Part shown: positions 8,549-17,430 of the stretch, in pieces
Numbering within the stretch: position 1 is the first letter of the stretch
Layout of the letters: every line of letters begins with the position of its first letter
NCBI GenBank assembly: GCA_031409515.1
Contig: JANNXJ010000029.1
Coordinates: forward strand, 62,001 to 126,000
From: SHZI01 sp031409515
GTDB taxonomy: Bacteria; Pseudomonadota; Gammaproteobacteria; Steroidobacterales; GCA-2729495
DNA: 64,000 nt
Direction: 5' to 3'
Program-made: the position numbers and the translations under genes
The notes under the pieces: model-generated
The model's database searches: none
What the model was told of the DNA's origin: nothing
What the model saw: only the letters and a program-made list of their open reading frames with translations

Positions 8549-10630
8549 ATGAACAAGCTAACAGTGATGGCTGGCGTTGCGGTGCTGAGTGCCATGGTCG
8601 GCGCTGGTGCACAAGCCGGCACATATTCCGCAACCGCGAATGTCACCTTCGCCTGGGGCGGGGCCGACCCGGCTGCCAATACCATCAGCTGGACAGCCAG
8701 CGGCGTGAACACGCTGGGAGCCTTTACCAACTCCACCTACTTCACCCAGCAACCCGGCTCCAACTCCAAGAGCTACTACAACGGCGATTTCGCCACGGCC
8801 AGCGACTACGGTCCCGGCACGGCGGATGACTGCCTGACCCCGTTAGCGTCAACTGGTGCGCCCGATCCTGGCTACGACACCATCCAGATCCGCCGCTACG
8901 GCTGCCGGGTCAGCGACAGCACCGGCTACAACTCCCCGCTGTTCCTCGCGTCCCCCGTGCTGGACACGGGCCCGGCCGCGTCGGCCACGGGGACCGTCAC
9001 GGTCACTGACACGACCCTCACGGGTATCCTCACGATCGCCGCCACCGGTGACGAGTCGAGCCCGGCCTTGGGCGCCGGCGCCACGGGCTTCAACTACCGC
9101 AGCGCCGACGGCTCACCCTTCGGCAACGTGTGGTACGGCGTGAGCAGCACAGCCACCCTCACGGTCGCCCTCACGGGCACCTTCACGGCGACGACCTGGG
9201 ACATCACGGGCGGTACCGCGCGGCTCGTCGATCCCAGCTTCCAGTGCCAGCAGGGCGGCTTCGGCGGCTCTTCCCCGGGCTTCATACTCTGCAACCCGTC
9301 CACCAATGCCGGCGGCTTCCAGAACAACGGTGCGGCTCTGAGCTTCGGCTGGGACCTGGACGGCGCGGGCACCAACACGACCATGGGCGAAGTCGAGGTG
9401 CGCAATGGGGCGGGCGACACGGTCCTTTTGAATCTGGGCGGCGTCCTGGCAGCCCTGACTGTGAATGGCTCCGGCGTCGTAGCCACGACGACGGGTGAGT
9501 ACCGCACTGGCCTGGGCAGCACCAACGGGCCTTGCCTCAAGAGCATCCGCTGGACCGGCACGGCCATCGGCTGCGGCACCCTGACGGTCGGTCCCCTGGC
9601 CATCTCGGGCAGCCTCATCGATCCGCCGGATCAGTTCACCTTCACCGACGTGACTGATCAGCCTCTGGCGACAGTGATCACCTCCAACACGATCACCCTG
9701 GCGGGCACGGCAGCCACCAACGACATCTCCGTGGCCAACGGTGAGTATTCCGTGGGTTGCACCGCGACCTTCACCCAGGCAGCCGGGACGATCACCCCGG
9801 GCGGCACCGTGTGCGTCCGGCAGACCAGCTCGGCTGCGCCCGCCACGGCGACCACGACCACCCTGACCATCGGCGGTGTTTCCGACCTGTTTACGGTCAC
9901 CACGGTCCCGCCGGACACGACCCCGGACGCCATCGCATTTACGCCGCAGACCAATGTGGCCCTGTCGACGGCTGTGGACTCCAACAGCCAGACCATTACC
10001 GGCATTAACACGGCCACGCCGATCTCTATCGTCAATGGCCTGTACAGCATCAACGGCGGAACCTTCACGGGGGGTGCGGGGACTGTAACCAGCGGGCAGA
10101 CGGTCGTGGTGCGTAATACCAGTTCCGCCACGCCGGCCACTGCTAACGTCGCCACGCTGACCGTCGGTGGGGTCACTGCTGACTTCAGCGTGACGACGGT
10201 CCCGCCGGACACGACGCCCGACGCCTTCAGCTTCGTCGACGTGAACAATGCCGCGGTCTCTACCGTGTATACGTCCAACGCCGTGACCATCGCCGGCATC
10301 AACACGGCCACGCCGATTTCGGTCACCGGTGGTGCGTACTCGATCAACGGCGGGGTGTTCACCGAGGCGGCAGGCACTGTCACCAGCGGCCAGACCGTCG
10401 CTGTACGCCAGACCAGTTCGGCGTTGTTCGATGAATCGACGAACACGGTGCTGACGGTGGGTGGTGTGTCGGATACCTACCGGGTCAACACAGCCGATGC
10501 AGTTACCGGCTCCATTGAGATCGACGGCGGCAGCAGCTCGGTGGACGGCATGATGCTGGGCCTGCTGGGCCTCCTCGCTGCCATGGTGGGCCGCGGTGCG
10601 GCTCGCCGGCGGAAGATCGCGGGCGCCTGA
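8549..10630 (+). CDS. Exported repeat-containing surface protein, paralogue 1, with C-terminal anchor-type tail
   Basis: 693 residues. The ATG at 8549 follows a GGGGAG ribosome site and gives a clean Sec signal (cleavage near GAQA-GTY). Residues 25-350 form a domain shared with the products at 10662 and 20115, with conserved YGCR, WYGV, CQQGG and CGTLTVGPL segments. Three repeats of about 97 residues follow (from about 361, 460 and 557), each with TSNxxTIxGI, SINGG, VTSGQTVxVRxTSSA and LTVGGVSD. The C-terminus is a sorting-type tail: a Gly/Ser stretch, a hydrophobic helix (MLGLLGLLAAMV) and a basic end (ARRRK). Function is unknown; the repeats resemble beta-sandwich repeats of adhesin-like proteins. 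Confidence 0.75.
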   Translation: MNKLTVMAGVAVLSAMVGAGAQAGTYSATANVTFAWGGADPAANTISWTASGVNTLGAFTNSTYFTQQPGSNSKSYYNGDFATASDYGPGTADDCLTPLASTGAPDPGYDTIQIRRYGCRVSDSTGYNSPLFLASPVLDTGPAASATGTVTVTDTTLTGILTIAATGDESSPALGAGATGFNYRSADGSPFGNVWYGVSSTATLTVALTGTFTATTWDITGGTARLVDPSFQCQQGGFGGSSPGFILCNPSTNAGGFQNNGAALSFGWDLDGAGTNTTMGEVEVRNGAGDTVLLNLGGVLAALTVNGSGVVATTTGEYRTGLGSTNGPCLKSIRWTGTAIGCGTLTVGPLAISGSLIDPPDQFTFTDVTDQPLATVITSNTITLAGTAATNDISVANGEYSVGCTATFTQAAGTITPGGTVCVRQTSSAAPATATTTTLTIGGVSDLFTVTTVPPDTTPDAIAFTPQTNVALSTAVDSNSQTITGINTATPISIVNGLYSINGGTFTGGAGTVTSGQTVVVRNTSSATPATANVATLTVGGVTADFSVTTVPPDTTPDAFSFVDVNNAAVSTVYTSNAVTIAGINTATPISVTGGAYSINGGVFTEAAGTVTSGQTVAVRQTSSALFDESTNTVLTVGGVSDTYRVNTADAVTGSIEIDGGSSSVDGMMLGLLGLLAAMVGRGAARRRKIAGA

Positions 10631-10661
10631 GCTGAAGAGAGCTGACAAGCGCTGACCAGCA

Positions 10662-13364
10662 GTGCCGGTCATCCAGATCGGTGCCAGCCTGACCAGGGGA
10701 GGGCCACTACGGTGGCCCTCCTTTTTTTTGGGGCTGGGCGGGCTCCTGCTCGGCGGGTACGCGGCTACCGTGCAGGCCTATTCCGGGGTGGCGGACGTCA
10801 CCTTGTCCTGGGGTGAAACGGCGAATCCCATTACGTGGAGCTGGCGCTTCCAGAATGCGCTGACCGTGGTGTCCAACGAGACGCTGTTCCAGGCCCTGCA
10901 AGGCAGCAACCAGGTCAGCTACCTCAACTCGGACTTTGCCTCCCCGGTGGGCTGCAGTTCGGCAGTACTCGCCCTGGATGGCAGTGCCACCGGGATCACG
11001 GCCCGCAAGTACGGCTGCCGCTATCTGACGGTTGCCGGCGAGCCGCGCTTCGTTCTGCTGCCCTCACCACCCACCGACGTGGGGCCTGCAGGGGCCCAGG
11101 CGACGGGCACGCTGTTCTTCACGGATACGACGCTCACGGGCGTCCTCGCCGTTGGCGGTACGACGGACGAGCCCACTGGCGGCGATGCCCTCTCGGTTGG
11201 CGACGGGGCGAATGGCTTCAACGTCCGCACCGAGGACCGGTCTCCTTTTGGCGGTGCCTGGTACGGCGTCAGCACGGGCGCCACCCTGACGGTGGATCTC
11301 ACGGGGGACTTCAGCGCCGCGGGCTGGGAGATCACCGGCGGCACGGTGCGGCTCTCAGATCCGGCCTTCCGGTGCCAGCAGGGCGGTATCGGCGGCGCGG
11401 CCCCATTTTTCATCCTGTGTGATCCCGGTTCGACCCTGCCCGGCACCTACAGCAGCGACGGTTCCCACCTCAGCTTCGGGATCGACGCCGACGGCGGGGC
11501 TGGCGCAGGCACGCTGATGCGGGAGATCGAGATCTGGGACGGGACCGGCACGAGCATCGTCGCCACCCTGTCCGGCGTGCTGGCCAGCCTGACGGTGGGG
11601 CCGGCCGGGACGCTGTCCACCACCTCGGGCGAGTACCGCTCGGGCCGCGTTGATGGCAATGGCTGCACCAGCAAGATCCGCTGGACGGGCGACCGCATCA
11701 GCTGCGGCATTCTCACGGTGGGCCCGCTGCAGATCACGGGCACCGCCACGCCGGTGGACACGGAGCCGGACCCGTTTACGTTTAGCGCCGTGATCAACGT
11801 GGCCCTGGGTACGCTGGTGACCTCGAACGCGATCACCATCTTAGGCATCGCGGCGCCAGCCCGCACGACGGTGAGCGGCGGCCAGTACTCCGTTGGTTGC
11901 ACCGGGACGTTTACCTCGGCCGCCAGCAATGTCTCTGACGGTGCCACAATTTGCGTCCGGCACACCAGCGCAGCCACTCCGGAGACCAACACCGTCACCA
12001 CGCTCAACGTCGGGGGCATCACGGGCACGTTCACCAGCACCACGGAGCCGGCGGACATAGCGCAGGAGCCCTTTACCTTTGTCGATCAGACCAACGTGGC
12101 CCTGAGCACGCTGGTGACCTCGAGCGTGATCACCATCACTGGCATCAATGGCGCCGCAGCGGTGTCGGTCACAGGTGGCGAGTATTCCGTCGGGTGTAAC
12201 GGCACCTTCACGGCGGCAGCCGGCAGCGTGACTCCGGGCCAGTCCCTGTGTGTCCGGCATACCAGCGCCGCCCTGTCACTCTCTAGCATCAGCACCACGT
12301 TGACCGTGGGCGGTGTGTCGGACACGTTCACCAGCACGACGATCGCTGACACGGTGCCGGACGGCTTCACCTTTGTGGATCAGGCCGACGTCACGCCTGC
12401 CTCGCTGATTGTCTCGGCCCCAGTGGCCATTAGCGGCCTGACGGCGGCCGCGACTGTGGTCGTGGTCAATGGCCAGTACTCGATCAATTGCACGGGCCCG
12501 TTCACCGCGGTCAGTGGCTCGGTCAGCGACGGGCAGACCATCTGCGTGCGGCACACCAGCGCCGCCGCCAACAGCGCCACGGTGAACACGACGCTGACCG
12601 TGGGCAGTGTGGCCGACACGTTTACCAGCACTACGGTCGCCGCAGTCCCGCCGGATACCACGCCGGACCCGTTTGCGTTTCAGGATCAAACCGGCGTGGG
12701 CCTCGCCGTTACGGTGACTTCCGCGGCCGTCAGCATTACGGGCCTGACCGGGGCTGCGTCGGTTACGGTGTCCGGCGGCACCTACTCAGTGGGCTGCACG
12801 GCAACCTACGTGAGCACGCCGGGCAGCGTGGCCAACAACCAGACCGTCTGCGTCCGGCACACGAGTGCCGCCGCCAACAGTGTCCCGGTGAGCACGACGC
12901 TGACCGTGGGGGGCGTGGCTGACACGTTTACCAGCACCACGGTCGCGGCCGTGCCGCCGGACACCACTCCGGATCCGTTTGTCTTCCCGGCGCAGTCCGG
13001 CGTGCCACTCTCGACGACCGTGACCTCCGCGCCGGTGATCATCACGGGCATCAATGGCGCCGCGGCGGTGTCGGTCACGGGTGGTGAGTACTCCGTCGGG
13101 TGTAACGACCCCTACACGGCGGCAGCCGGCAGCGTGACCAACAACCAGACCCTCTGCGTCCGCCACACGAGCGCTGCAGCAAACAGCAACCAGACCATTA
13201 CGACCCTGACGGTTGGCGGCACGTCCGCGACCTTTACCAGCAGCACTGCGGCAGCAGCCGTGGGCGGTGGTGGTGGTGGTGGAGGCGGAGCCGTGAATCC
13301 GTTTATGCTCGCCGTCCTGCTGCTCTTGCCGGCCTGGCGTCGCAGATTGGCCGCGATGCACTGA
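10662..13364 (+). CDS. Exported repeat-containing surface protein, paralogue 2, with Gly-rich C-terminal sorting-type tail
   Basis: About 900 residues if the GTG at 10662 is used. No other start leaves a complete signal peptide, but the start is uncertain. The signal peptide core (FFLGLGGLLLGG) is encoded across a perfect terminator hairpin and its T-tract. A mature domain homologous to paralogue 1 follows (to about residue 360). Five repeats of about 98 residues come next (from about 369, 468, 565, 668 and 769), carrying a Cys pair (SVGC…CVRHTS) absent from most repeats of paralogue 1. The tail is nine glycines, a hydrophobic helix (FMLAVLLLLPAW) and RRR, similar to GlyGly-CTERM-type rhombosortase substrates. 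Repeats are nearly identical in places at DNA level. Confidence 0.72.
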   Translation: MPVIQIGASLTRGGPLRWPSFFLGLGGLLLGGYAATVQAYSGVADVTLSWGETANPITWSWRFQNALTVVSNETLFQALQGSNQVSYLNSDFASPVGCSSAVLALDGSATGITARKYGCRYLTVAGEPRFVLLPSPPTDVGPAGAQATGTLFFTDTTLTGVLAVGGTTDEPTGGDALSVGDGANGFNVRTEDRSPFGGAWYGVSTGATLTVDLTGDFSAAGWEITGGTVRLSDPAFRCQQGGIGGAAPFFILCDPGSTLPGTYSSDGSHLSFGIDADGGAGAGTLMREIEIWDGTGTSIVATLSGVLASLTVGPAGTLSTTSGEYRSGRVDGNGCTSKIRWTGDRISCGILTVGPLQITGTATPVDTEPDPFTFSAVINVALGTLVTSNAITILGIAAPARTTVSGGQYSVGCTGTFTSAASNVSDGATICVRHTSAATPETNTVTTLNVGGITGTFTSTTEPADIAQEPFTFVDQTNVALSTLVTSSVITITGINGAAAVSVTGGEYSVGCNGTFTAAAGSVTPGQSLCVRHTSAALSLSSISTTLTVGGVSDTFTSTTIADTVPDGFTFVDQADVTPASLIVSAPVAISGLTAAATVVVVNGQYSINCTGPFTAVSGSVSDGQTICVRHTSAAANSATVNTTLTVGSVADTFTSTTVAAVPPDTTPDPFAFQDQTGVGLAVTVTSAAVSITGLTGAASVTVSGGTYSVGCTATYVSTPGSVANNQTVCVRHTSAAANSVPVSTTLTVGGVADTFTSTTVAAVPPDTTPDPFVFPAQSGVPLSTTVTSAPVIITGINGAAAVSVTGGEYSVGCNDPYTAAAGSVTNNQTLCVRHTSAAANSNQTITTLTVGGTSATFTSSTAAAAVGGGGGGGGGAVNPFMLAVLLLLPAWRRRLAAMH
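10698..10729 (+). terminator. Rho-independent terminator after paralogue 1
   Basis: A perfect 10-bp stem (GGAGGGCCAC with GTGGCCCTCC), a TACG loop and eight T residues form a strong intrinsic terminator 67 bp after the paralogue 1 stop. It lies inside the reading frame of paralogue 2, where it encodes part of the signal peptide. Confidence 0.9.
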
Positions 13365-13412
13365 CTGCCGGGGCGGATGCGCCGCTAATCCCTCAACAGA
13401 CTGGACAGTTCA

Positions 13413-14234
13413 ATGCTCGATTTCTTTGCCATGGCGATCGCCGCACTGCTGGTGGTGCTTATCGGCGTCTGGTTCGCTCGCTACCGCAGTCATCCCTGGG
13501 ATATCTATTACCCGAAGATCGCCTGGCTCCGGGCCGGCATCTATTTCTGCAGCTGCTACCTCCTGTCCTACTGGACGGGCGCGATGGAACTGCTGGTCAC
13601 CAGTCCCATCGCCACCGCGGCCCAGTTGGCCAGCCCGAACTGGCTGCTGTTCACGGGCGGGCTCTACATCTTTATCTTTGTGGCCTATGCCGGCGTCTGG
13701 TCCTACTTCACGCCGGTCTTCGAGCGGCAGAGCAACCGGCTGGTCTCCGCGGTGTTCGGTTTTCTCTGGGGGTCCAGCTCAGGGCAGCTGTTCCTGTCGA
13801 TCTGGCTGCTGGTGGGTCACGTGGGCATGCCGGAGTGGGGGACCTGGATCGTGACCTTCCTCATCCTCGGCGCCTATCAGCCCAACTGGCACAACATCTA
13901 CTGGGATCACTACATCGCGCCGGAGCACGACACGCCGATGACCCAGAAGATCAAGGCGCTGGGTTGCCACATTCCCAACCTGGCCATTGCCCTGACGCAC
14001 CTGACGTTCTACGACAACTACTTCATCTTCTTCAGCGCCCAGGTGATCGCCTGCATGTCGGCGGCGCTGGGCATGCGCTACCCCGCGCCCTGGGTGGCGC
14101 CCAGCGCCCTGAACTGGGCCCGCACGACCAATACCAGGCCGGCCCGCTGCACGGGCTACATCCCGAAGGACCCTCTGACGGACCCCTACACACCCTTTTA
14201 CTTTGGCTGGAAGGGCCCCGGCCGAACGCCCTGA
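13413..14234 (+). CDS. Multi-spanning membrane protein of unknown function
   Basis: 273 residues, no family that I can name with confidence. It has about six to seven hydrophobic helices and begins with a membrane segment. A polar, aromatic-rich patch, QPNWHNIYWDHYIAPEHD, near residue 155 contains several His/Asp/Glu residues that could bind metal or lie at an active site. The C-terminus is polar and proline-rich. It stands alone between the repeat-protein gene and a dioxygenase gene on the same strand. Codon use is like its neighbours, so this is a genuine gene, but no reaction can be assigned. Confidence 0.7.
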   Translation: MLDFFAMAIAALLVVLIGVWFARYRSHPWDIYYPKIAWLRAGIYFCSCYLLSYWTGAMELLVTSPIATAAQLASPNWLLFTGGLYIFIFVAYAGVWSYFTPVFERQSNRLVSAVFGFLWGSSSGQLFLSIWLLVGHVGMPEWGTWIVTFLILGAYQPNWHNIYWDHYIAPEHDTPMTQKIKALGCHIPNLAIALTHLTFYDNYFIFFSAQVIACMSAALGMRYPAPWVAPSALNWARTTNTRPARCTGYIPKDPLTDPYTPFYFGWKGPGRTP

Positions 14235-14276
14235 TGGGTGCCCGGGCCAGCCGCCGGGGTGGCCTATCCGGGCTAT

Positions 14277-14298
14277 ATTGTTATATTGATATGACAAT
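14277..14298. promoter_or_regulatory. 22-bp AT-rich dyad, candidate operator for the dioxygenase gene
   Basis: Two 10-bp arms, ATTGTTATAT and ATATGACAAT, are separated by TG and match at 9 of 10 paired positions. The site is strikingly AT-rich against the GC-rich background and lies 54 bp before the dioxygenase start. It fits a dimeric repressor site (for example MarR, TetR or GntR type). No regulator gene is adjacent. Confidence 0.5.
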
Positions 14299-14351
14299 AC
14301 TACACTGGGCCACGAGTAGTCCCTCCAGTCCCCTTTAGCAGGAGTCGAGCC

Positions 14352-15233
14352 ATGGCAGCGTCAGCAGAAAGCATCGCCCCCGGCAGCATGGAAGTGCGGC
14401 CCCTCACCGGTGCTCTGGGTTGCGAAATCTTTGGCGTGGACCTGGCGAACCTGTCCACCGGGGAGTTCGCCAGGATTCATCAGGCCTTCCTGGACTACTC
14501 GGCGGTCATGTTCCACGACCAGATCCTGACCCAGGAGCAGTTTGCTGATTTCGGCAAGCGCTTTGCCAAACTGGAGGACGAGCCGTTCCTGCCCCATCGC
14601 GCCGATGTGCCAGGCGTCTTTTACCTGCGGGGTGCGCCCAAGAACGCCAAGTCTGTCTCTACCCAGAATCTGGGCTGGCACGCAGACCACACTTATCAGC
14701 GGAACCCGAGCATGGGCGCCATGCTCTATGCCCGGGAGATTCCCGTGGCTGGCGGCGACACCCTGTTTGCCAGCAACTATCTCTCCTACGAAAACCTGTC
14801 GCCGGCCATGCAGGCGTTCCTCGAGGACAAGATCGCCATCCACGATGTCCTGCAGTACGGCCTGAATTCCGGTCACCATTCGACGGCCACCGTCGCCGCC
14901 ATCGAGATGTTGCGGGGCATGCGGACCAAGTTTCCCCAGGTCGAACACCCCCTGATCTGCCGGCATCCCGAGACGGGCCGGAAAATGCTGTTTCTGAACC
15001 AAGCCTGGACTGTCGGAATCAAGGGTCTGACCCGGGACGAGAGTGAGGCCGTGCTGACCATGCTGAAGCGCCATTCCACCCGGGACATCTTCTGCTGCCG
15101 CTTCCGCTACCGGACCAACTCGCTGATGTTCTGGGACAACCGGGCGGTCCAGCACAGCCCCAACTCCGACTACACCGGCAGCCGCCTGATGTGGCGGGTG
15201 GCTCTCCACAGCGACTGGGAGCCGGGGAAGTAG
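14352..15233 (+). CDS. TauD/TfdA-family Fe(II)/2-oxoglutarate-dependent dioxygenase
   Basis: 293 residues, the usual family length. The iron-binding triad is visible: His110-x-Asp112 in WHADHTY and the distal His268 in RAVQHSPNSDY. The 2-oxoglutarate-binding arginine follows in MWRVALH. The MFHDQxLTQEQFADFGKRF segment near the N-terminus is characteristic. Members hydroxylate small acids such as taurine, 2,4-D or alkyl sulfates and release CO2 and succinate. The real substrate is unknown. A GGAG ribosome site precedes the ATG, and a 22-bp dyad lies in the promoter region. Confidence 0.9.
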   Translation: MAASAESIAPGSMEVRPLTGALGCEIFGVDLANLSTGEFARIHQAFLDYSAVMFHDQILTQEQFADFGKRFAKLEDEPFLPHRADVPGVFYLRGAPKNAKSVSTQNLGWHADHTYQRNPSMGAMLYAREIPVAGGDTLFASNYLSYENLSPAMQAFLEDKIAIHDVLQYGLNSGHHSTATVAAIEMLRGMRTKFPQVEHPLICRHPETGRKMLFLNQAWTVGIKGLTRDESEAVLTMLKRHSTRDIFCCRFRYRTNSLMFWDNRAVQHSPNSDYTGSRLMWRVALHSDWEPGK

Positions 15234-15299
15234 GCGCAAGAGCCGGAGAGGCTGCTCTGCCTTACACTGGCTCCTCTGGTCTGGCTGGAGTTGCCTTTC

Positions 15300-16361
15300 A
15301 TGTCATCGCGTTTTGTTGCTGATCTTCTGCTGGATCGGCGCTCAGCCCTCAAGTCTGCGGTTGGTCTCAGTCTAGGCGCCGTTCTTGGCACGGCAGCGGC
15401 CCCGGCTGCACGGGCAGGGACCTCTCTCAACTATGCGGATCCGGCCGACAACCTCTACGCCTTCGGCAAGCTCTGGGCGGGCTACGACACGCCGGTCATT
15501 GGCGCCTTCCACGGGCTCATGTACCTCCGTATTCCCGGCCGCCGCGCGGTCCCGGTGTTTGGCTACACCGGCACGGGGGCCCTGCTGGCCCGCATCGACG
15601 AGAACAAGGACCTCTGGATCAAGTCCCGGGAAACCGGCTACTTCACGGATCTGCGCACGGGCGACATTCTGGAGACCTGGGCCAACCCGTTCACGGGCAA
15701 GACGGTGCCCGTCTACCACTTCTACAATGACGTGCTGGTGGGCAAGGTTGGCAAGGAGATTCCCAGGTTCTTCATGGGCGTGGAGGGAGACAGCCCTACG
15801 CTGATGAACGAAGGCACAGCGTTCCCCGATGCTGCGGGCCGCTATCCCTTCATCCTGCCCTTCCAGACCTATGGCGATGACATGCTGTTGTCCTGGGATT
15901 ACACCCACGACTACACGAACCCCGTGACCCCGGCGGGGTGGCCCCGGTCGTCCACGGGCAAGCGCACGACGCCATCCGAGCACTTCACGTTCAACTTCTC
16001 GAAGCGGGAAATGGAGGACCGGGATCTGCCGACGGTGCGCTTCAACGCTGGTTTTACGCGCCTGTCGGAATGCTGGCCCTTTATGCAGATGGGCGGCACG
16101 GAGTACGCCGGCGCGACGCTGTTCGGGCGCATGTTCAGTCACAAGGGTCTGAAGGGTCTCGACGACGTCCCACCGAAAGTGCGGGCCTACATAGAGAAGT
16201 ACGCGCCCCAGTTCCTGACGGTGCCGGACGGCTGGGTTCCCGACAACTCCCGCGTGGATACCTGGAAAGCCTACGCCCAGGACATCCCGCCGGAGGCTGC
16301 CGGCTACCCCTGGAAACCGTCGACCTTCAAGGTGCCCTCCGGTAGCGGCCGCCGCCCGTAG
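15300..16361 (+). CDS. DUF1838 family exported protein (paralogue A)
   Basis: 353 residues from the ATG at 15300, placed 10 bp after a GGAG site. A TTG three codons upstream is less likely. The N-terminus has a twin-arginine-like signal, DRRSALKSAVGLSLGAVLG, then AAPAARA. The rest matches DUF1838, a periplasmic family of unknown function found in steroid- and terpene-degrading bacteria (WIKSRETGYFTDLRTGDILETWANPFTGKTV is the best-conserved stretch, here residues about 100-130). A second member lies at 55663. The TAG stop is the second to fourth base of a GTAG-type REP element. Confidence 0.85.
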   Translation: MSSRFVADLLLDRRSALKSAVGLSLGAVLGTAAAPAARAGTSLNYADPADNLYAFGKLWAGYDTPVIGAFHGLMYLRIPGRRAVPVFGYTGTGALLARIDENKDLWIKSRETGYFTDLRTGDILETWANPFTGKTVPVYHFYNDVLVGKVGKEIPRFFMGVEGDSPTLMNEGTAFPDAAGRYPFILPFQTYGDDMLLSWDYTHDYTNPVTPAGWPRSSTGKRTTPSEHFTFNFSKREMEDRDLPTVRFNAGFTRLSECWPFMQMGGTEYAGATLFGRMFSHKGLKGLDDVPPKVRAYIEKYAPQFLTVPDGWVPDNSRVDTWKAYAQDIPPEAAGYPWKPSTFKVPSGSGRRP

Positions 16362-16382
16362 GAGCGCCTTAAGGCGCGATCC
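16358..16382 (+). repeat. REP element (GTAG family)
   Basis: GTAGGAGCGCC…GGCGCGATCC, an imperfect hairpin. Its TAG is the stop codon of the DUF1838 gene. Confidence 0.88.
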
Positions 16383-16401
16383 GGAGAAAACTCACAACCC
16401 C

Positions 16402-17430
16402 ATGCGCATCACCACACTCCGCGACCGTCTCCAGGCCAATGGCGCCCGGCCTGTGCACGAGGCCCGCGTGCTGCGGGCCTGGGCGCGGGGCTTGCCGCTG
16501 GATGGCAGCGGTGGGCTGCCGGAATATCCGTCGCGCCTGAAGGCGCTCCTACCGGGAATTGCCAGCGATCTTGCCAGTCTCGCGGTAATCCGCTCTGAGC
16601 ATGCGGGCGCCGACGGCTCCACTCGCCTGCTCCTCGGCCTGGCGGATGGGCAGTCGGTAGAGACCGTGCTGCTGCCGCCGAACGGCGTCTGCGTCTCCAC
16701 CCAGGTGGGTTGTGCCGTGGGCTGCGTGTTCTGCATGACCGGTCGCGAGGGTCTGCTCCGGCAGCTCGGCAGTGCCGAGATCGTGGCCCAGGTGGCGCTG
16801 GCCCGGACCCGCCAGCCCGTGCGCAAGGTGGTCTTCATGGGTATGGGCGAGCCGGCCCACAACCTGGACAACGTGCTGGAGGCCATTCAGCTGCTCGGTA
16901 CGGCGGGGGACATCGGCCACAAGAACCTGGTGTTCTCCACCGTGGGCGATCGCCGGGTGTTTGAGCGCTTGCCCGAGGGCCCCGTGAAGCCCGCCCTGGC
17001 ACTCTCCCTGCACTCGACCGACCGGTTGCTGCGCGCCCGTCTGCTGCCCCGGGCCCCCCGGCTTGAGCCGGAGGAACTGGTGGCTCTCGGCGAGCGCTAT
17101 GCGCGGGCCACCACCTACCCGATTCAGTACCAGTGGACGCTTCTCGCCGGCATCAACGACGGTGACGATGAACTGGACCGGATAGTGGCGCTGCTGAAGG
17201 GCAAGTACGCGGTCATGAACTTCATCCCCTACAACACGGTGGAGGGCCTGGATTTCCAGCGCCCCTCCGCTGAGCGTGCTGCCGAGATGGCGCGCTACCT
17301 GCATCAGCGGGGCGTGCTGGCGAAGCTCCGGCGGTCGGCCGGCCAGGACGTGGAGGGTGGTTGCGGGCAGTTACGCGCCCGTGCCGTGGCCAGCGGGCTC
17401 CAGCAGTCGGGCGGTGTTGTTGCGGGGTGA
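16402..17430 (+). CDS. RlmN-like radical SAM methyltransferase
   Basis: 342 residues, shorter than E. coli RlmN (384). The radical-SAM cysteines are in GCAVGCVFCMTG (CxxxCxxC). The SAM-binding GMGEPAHNLDNV follows, then PIQYQWTLLAGIND, and the second catalytic cysteine lies in EGGCGQLRAR. The other RlmN catalytic cysteine is in VCVSTQVGC. RlmN methylates C2 of an adenosine in 23S rRNA and some tRNAs. The shortened N-terminus suggests a paralogue of the housekeeping enzyme. Codons for about residues 44-51 (SRLKALL) are a reverse-oriented REP element that has stayed in frame. The 3' end overlaps the convergent YedK-type gene by 60 bp. Confidence 0.82.
   Translation: MRITTLRDRLQANGARPVHEARVLRAWARGLPLDGSGGLPEYPSRLKALLPGIASDLASLAVIRSEHAGADGSTRLLLGLADGQSVETVLLPPNGVCVSTQVGCAVGCVFCMTGREGLLRQLGSAEIVAQVALARTRQPVRKVVFMGMGEPAHNLDNVLEAIQLLGTAGDIGHKNLVFSTVGDRRVFERLPEGPVKPALALSLHSTDRLLRARLLPRAPRLEPEELVALGERYARATTYPIQYQWTLLAGINDGDDELDRIVALLKGKYAVMNFIPYNTVEGLDFQRPSAERAAEMARYLHQRGVLAKLRRSAGQDVEGGCGQLRARAVASGLQQSGGVVAG
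16531..16552 (-). repeat. REP element inside the RlmN-like gene
   Basis: The reverse complement of the GTAG-family consensus, GTAGGAGCGCC…CAGGCGCGA, lies fully within the coding sequence and encodes SRLKALL with no frame disruption. Confidence 0.88.

Noticed and set aside
9113..10672. Open frame of 519 codons antisense to paralogue 1
   Set aside because: Repetitive only because the sense gene is repetitive. It lacks a signal, domain or ribosome site.
12063..13250. Regular repeats in paralogue 2 considered as a CRISPR array
   Set aside because: Units are about 295 bp, coding, and have no spacer structure or nearby cas gene.
13262..13287. GGT repeat run encoding nine glycines considered as a phase-variable microsatellite
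   Set aside because: Changes would be in whole codons, so the frame is kept; it fits a normal Gly-rich linker before a sorting helix.
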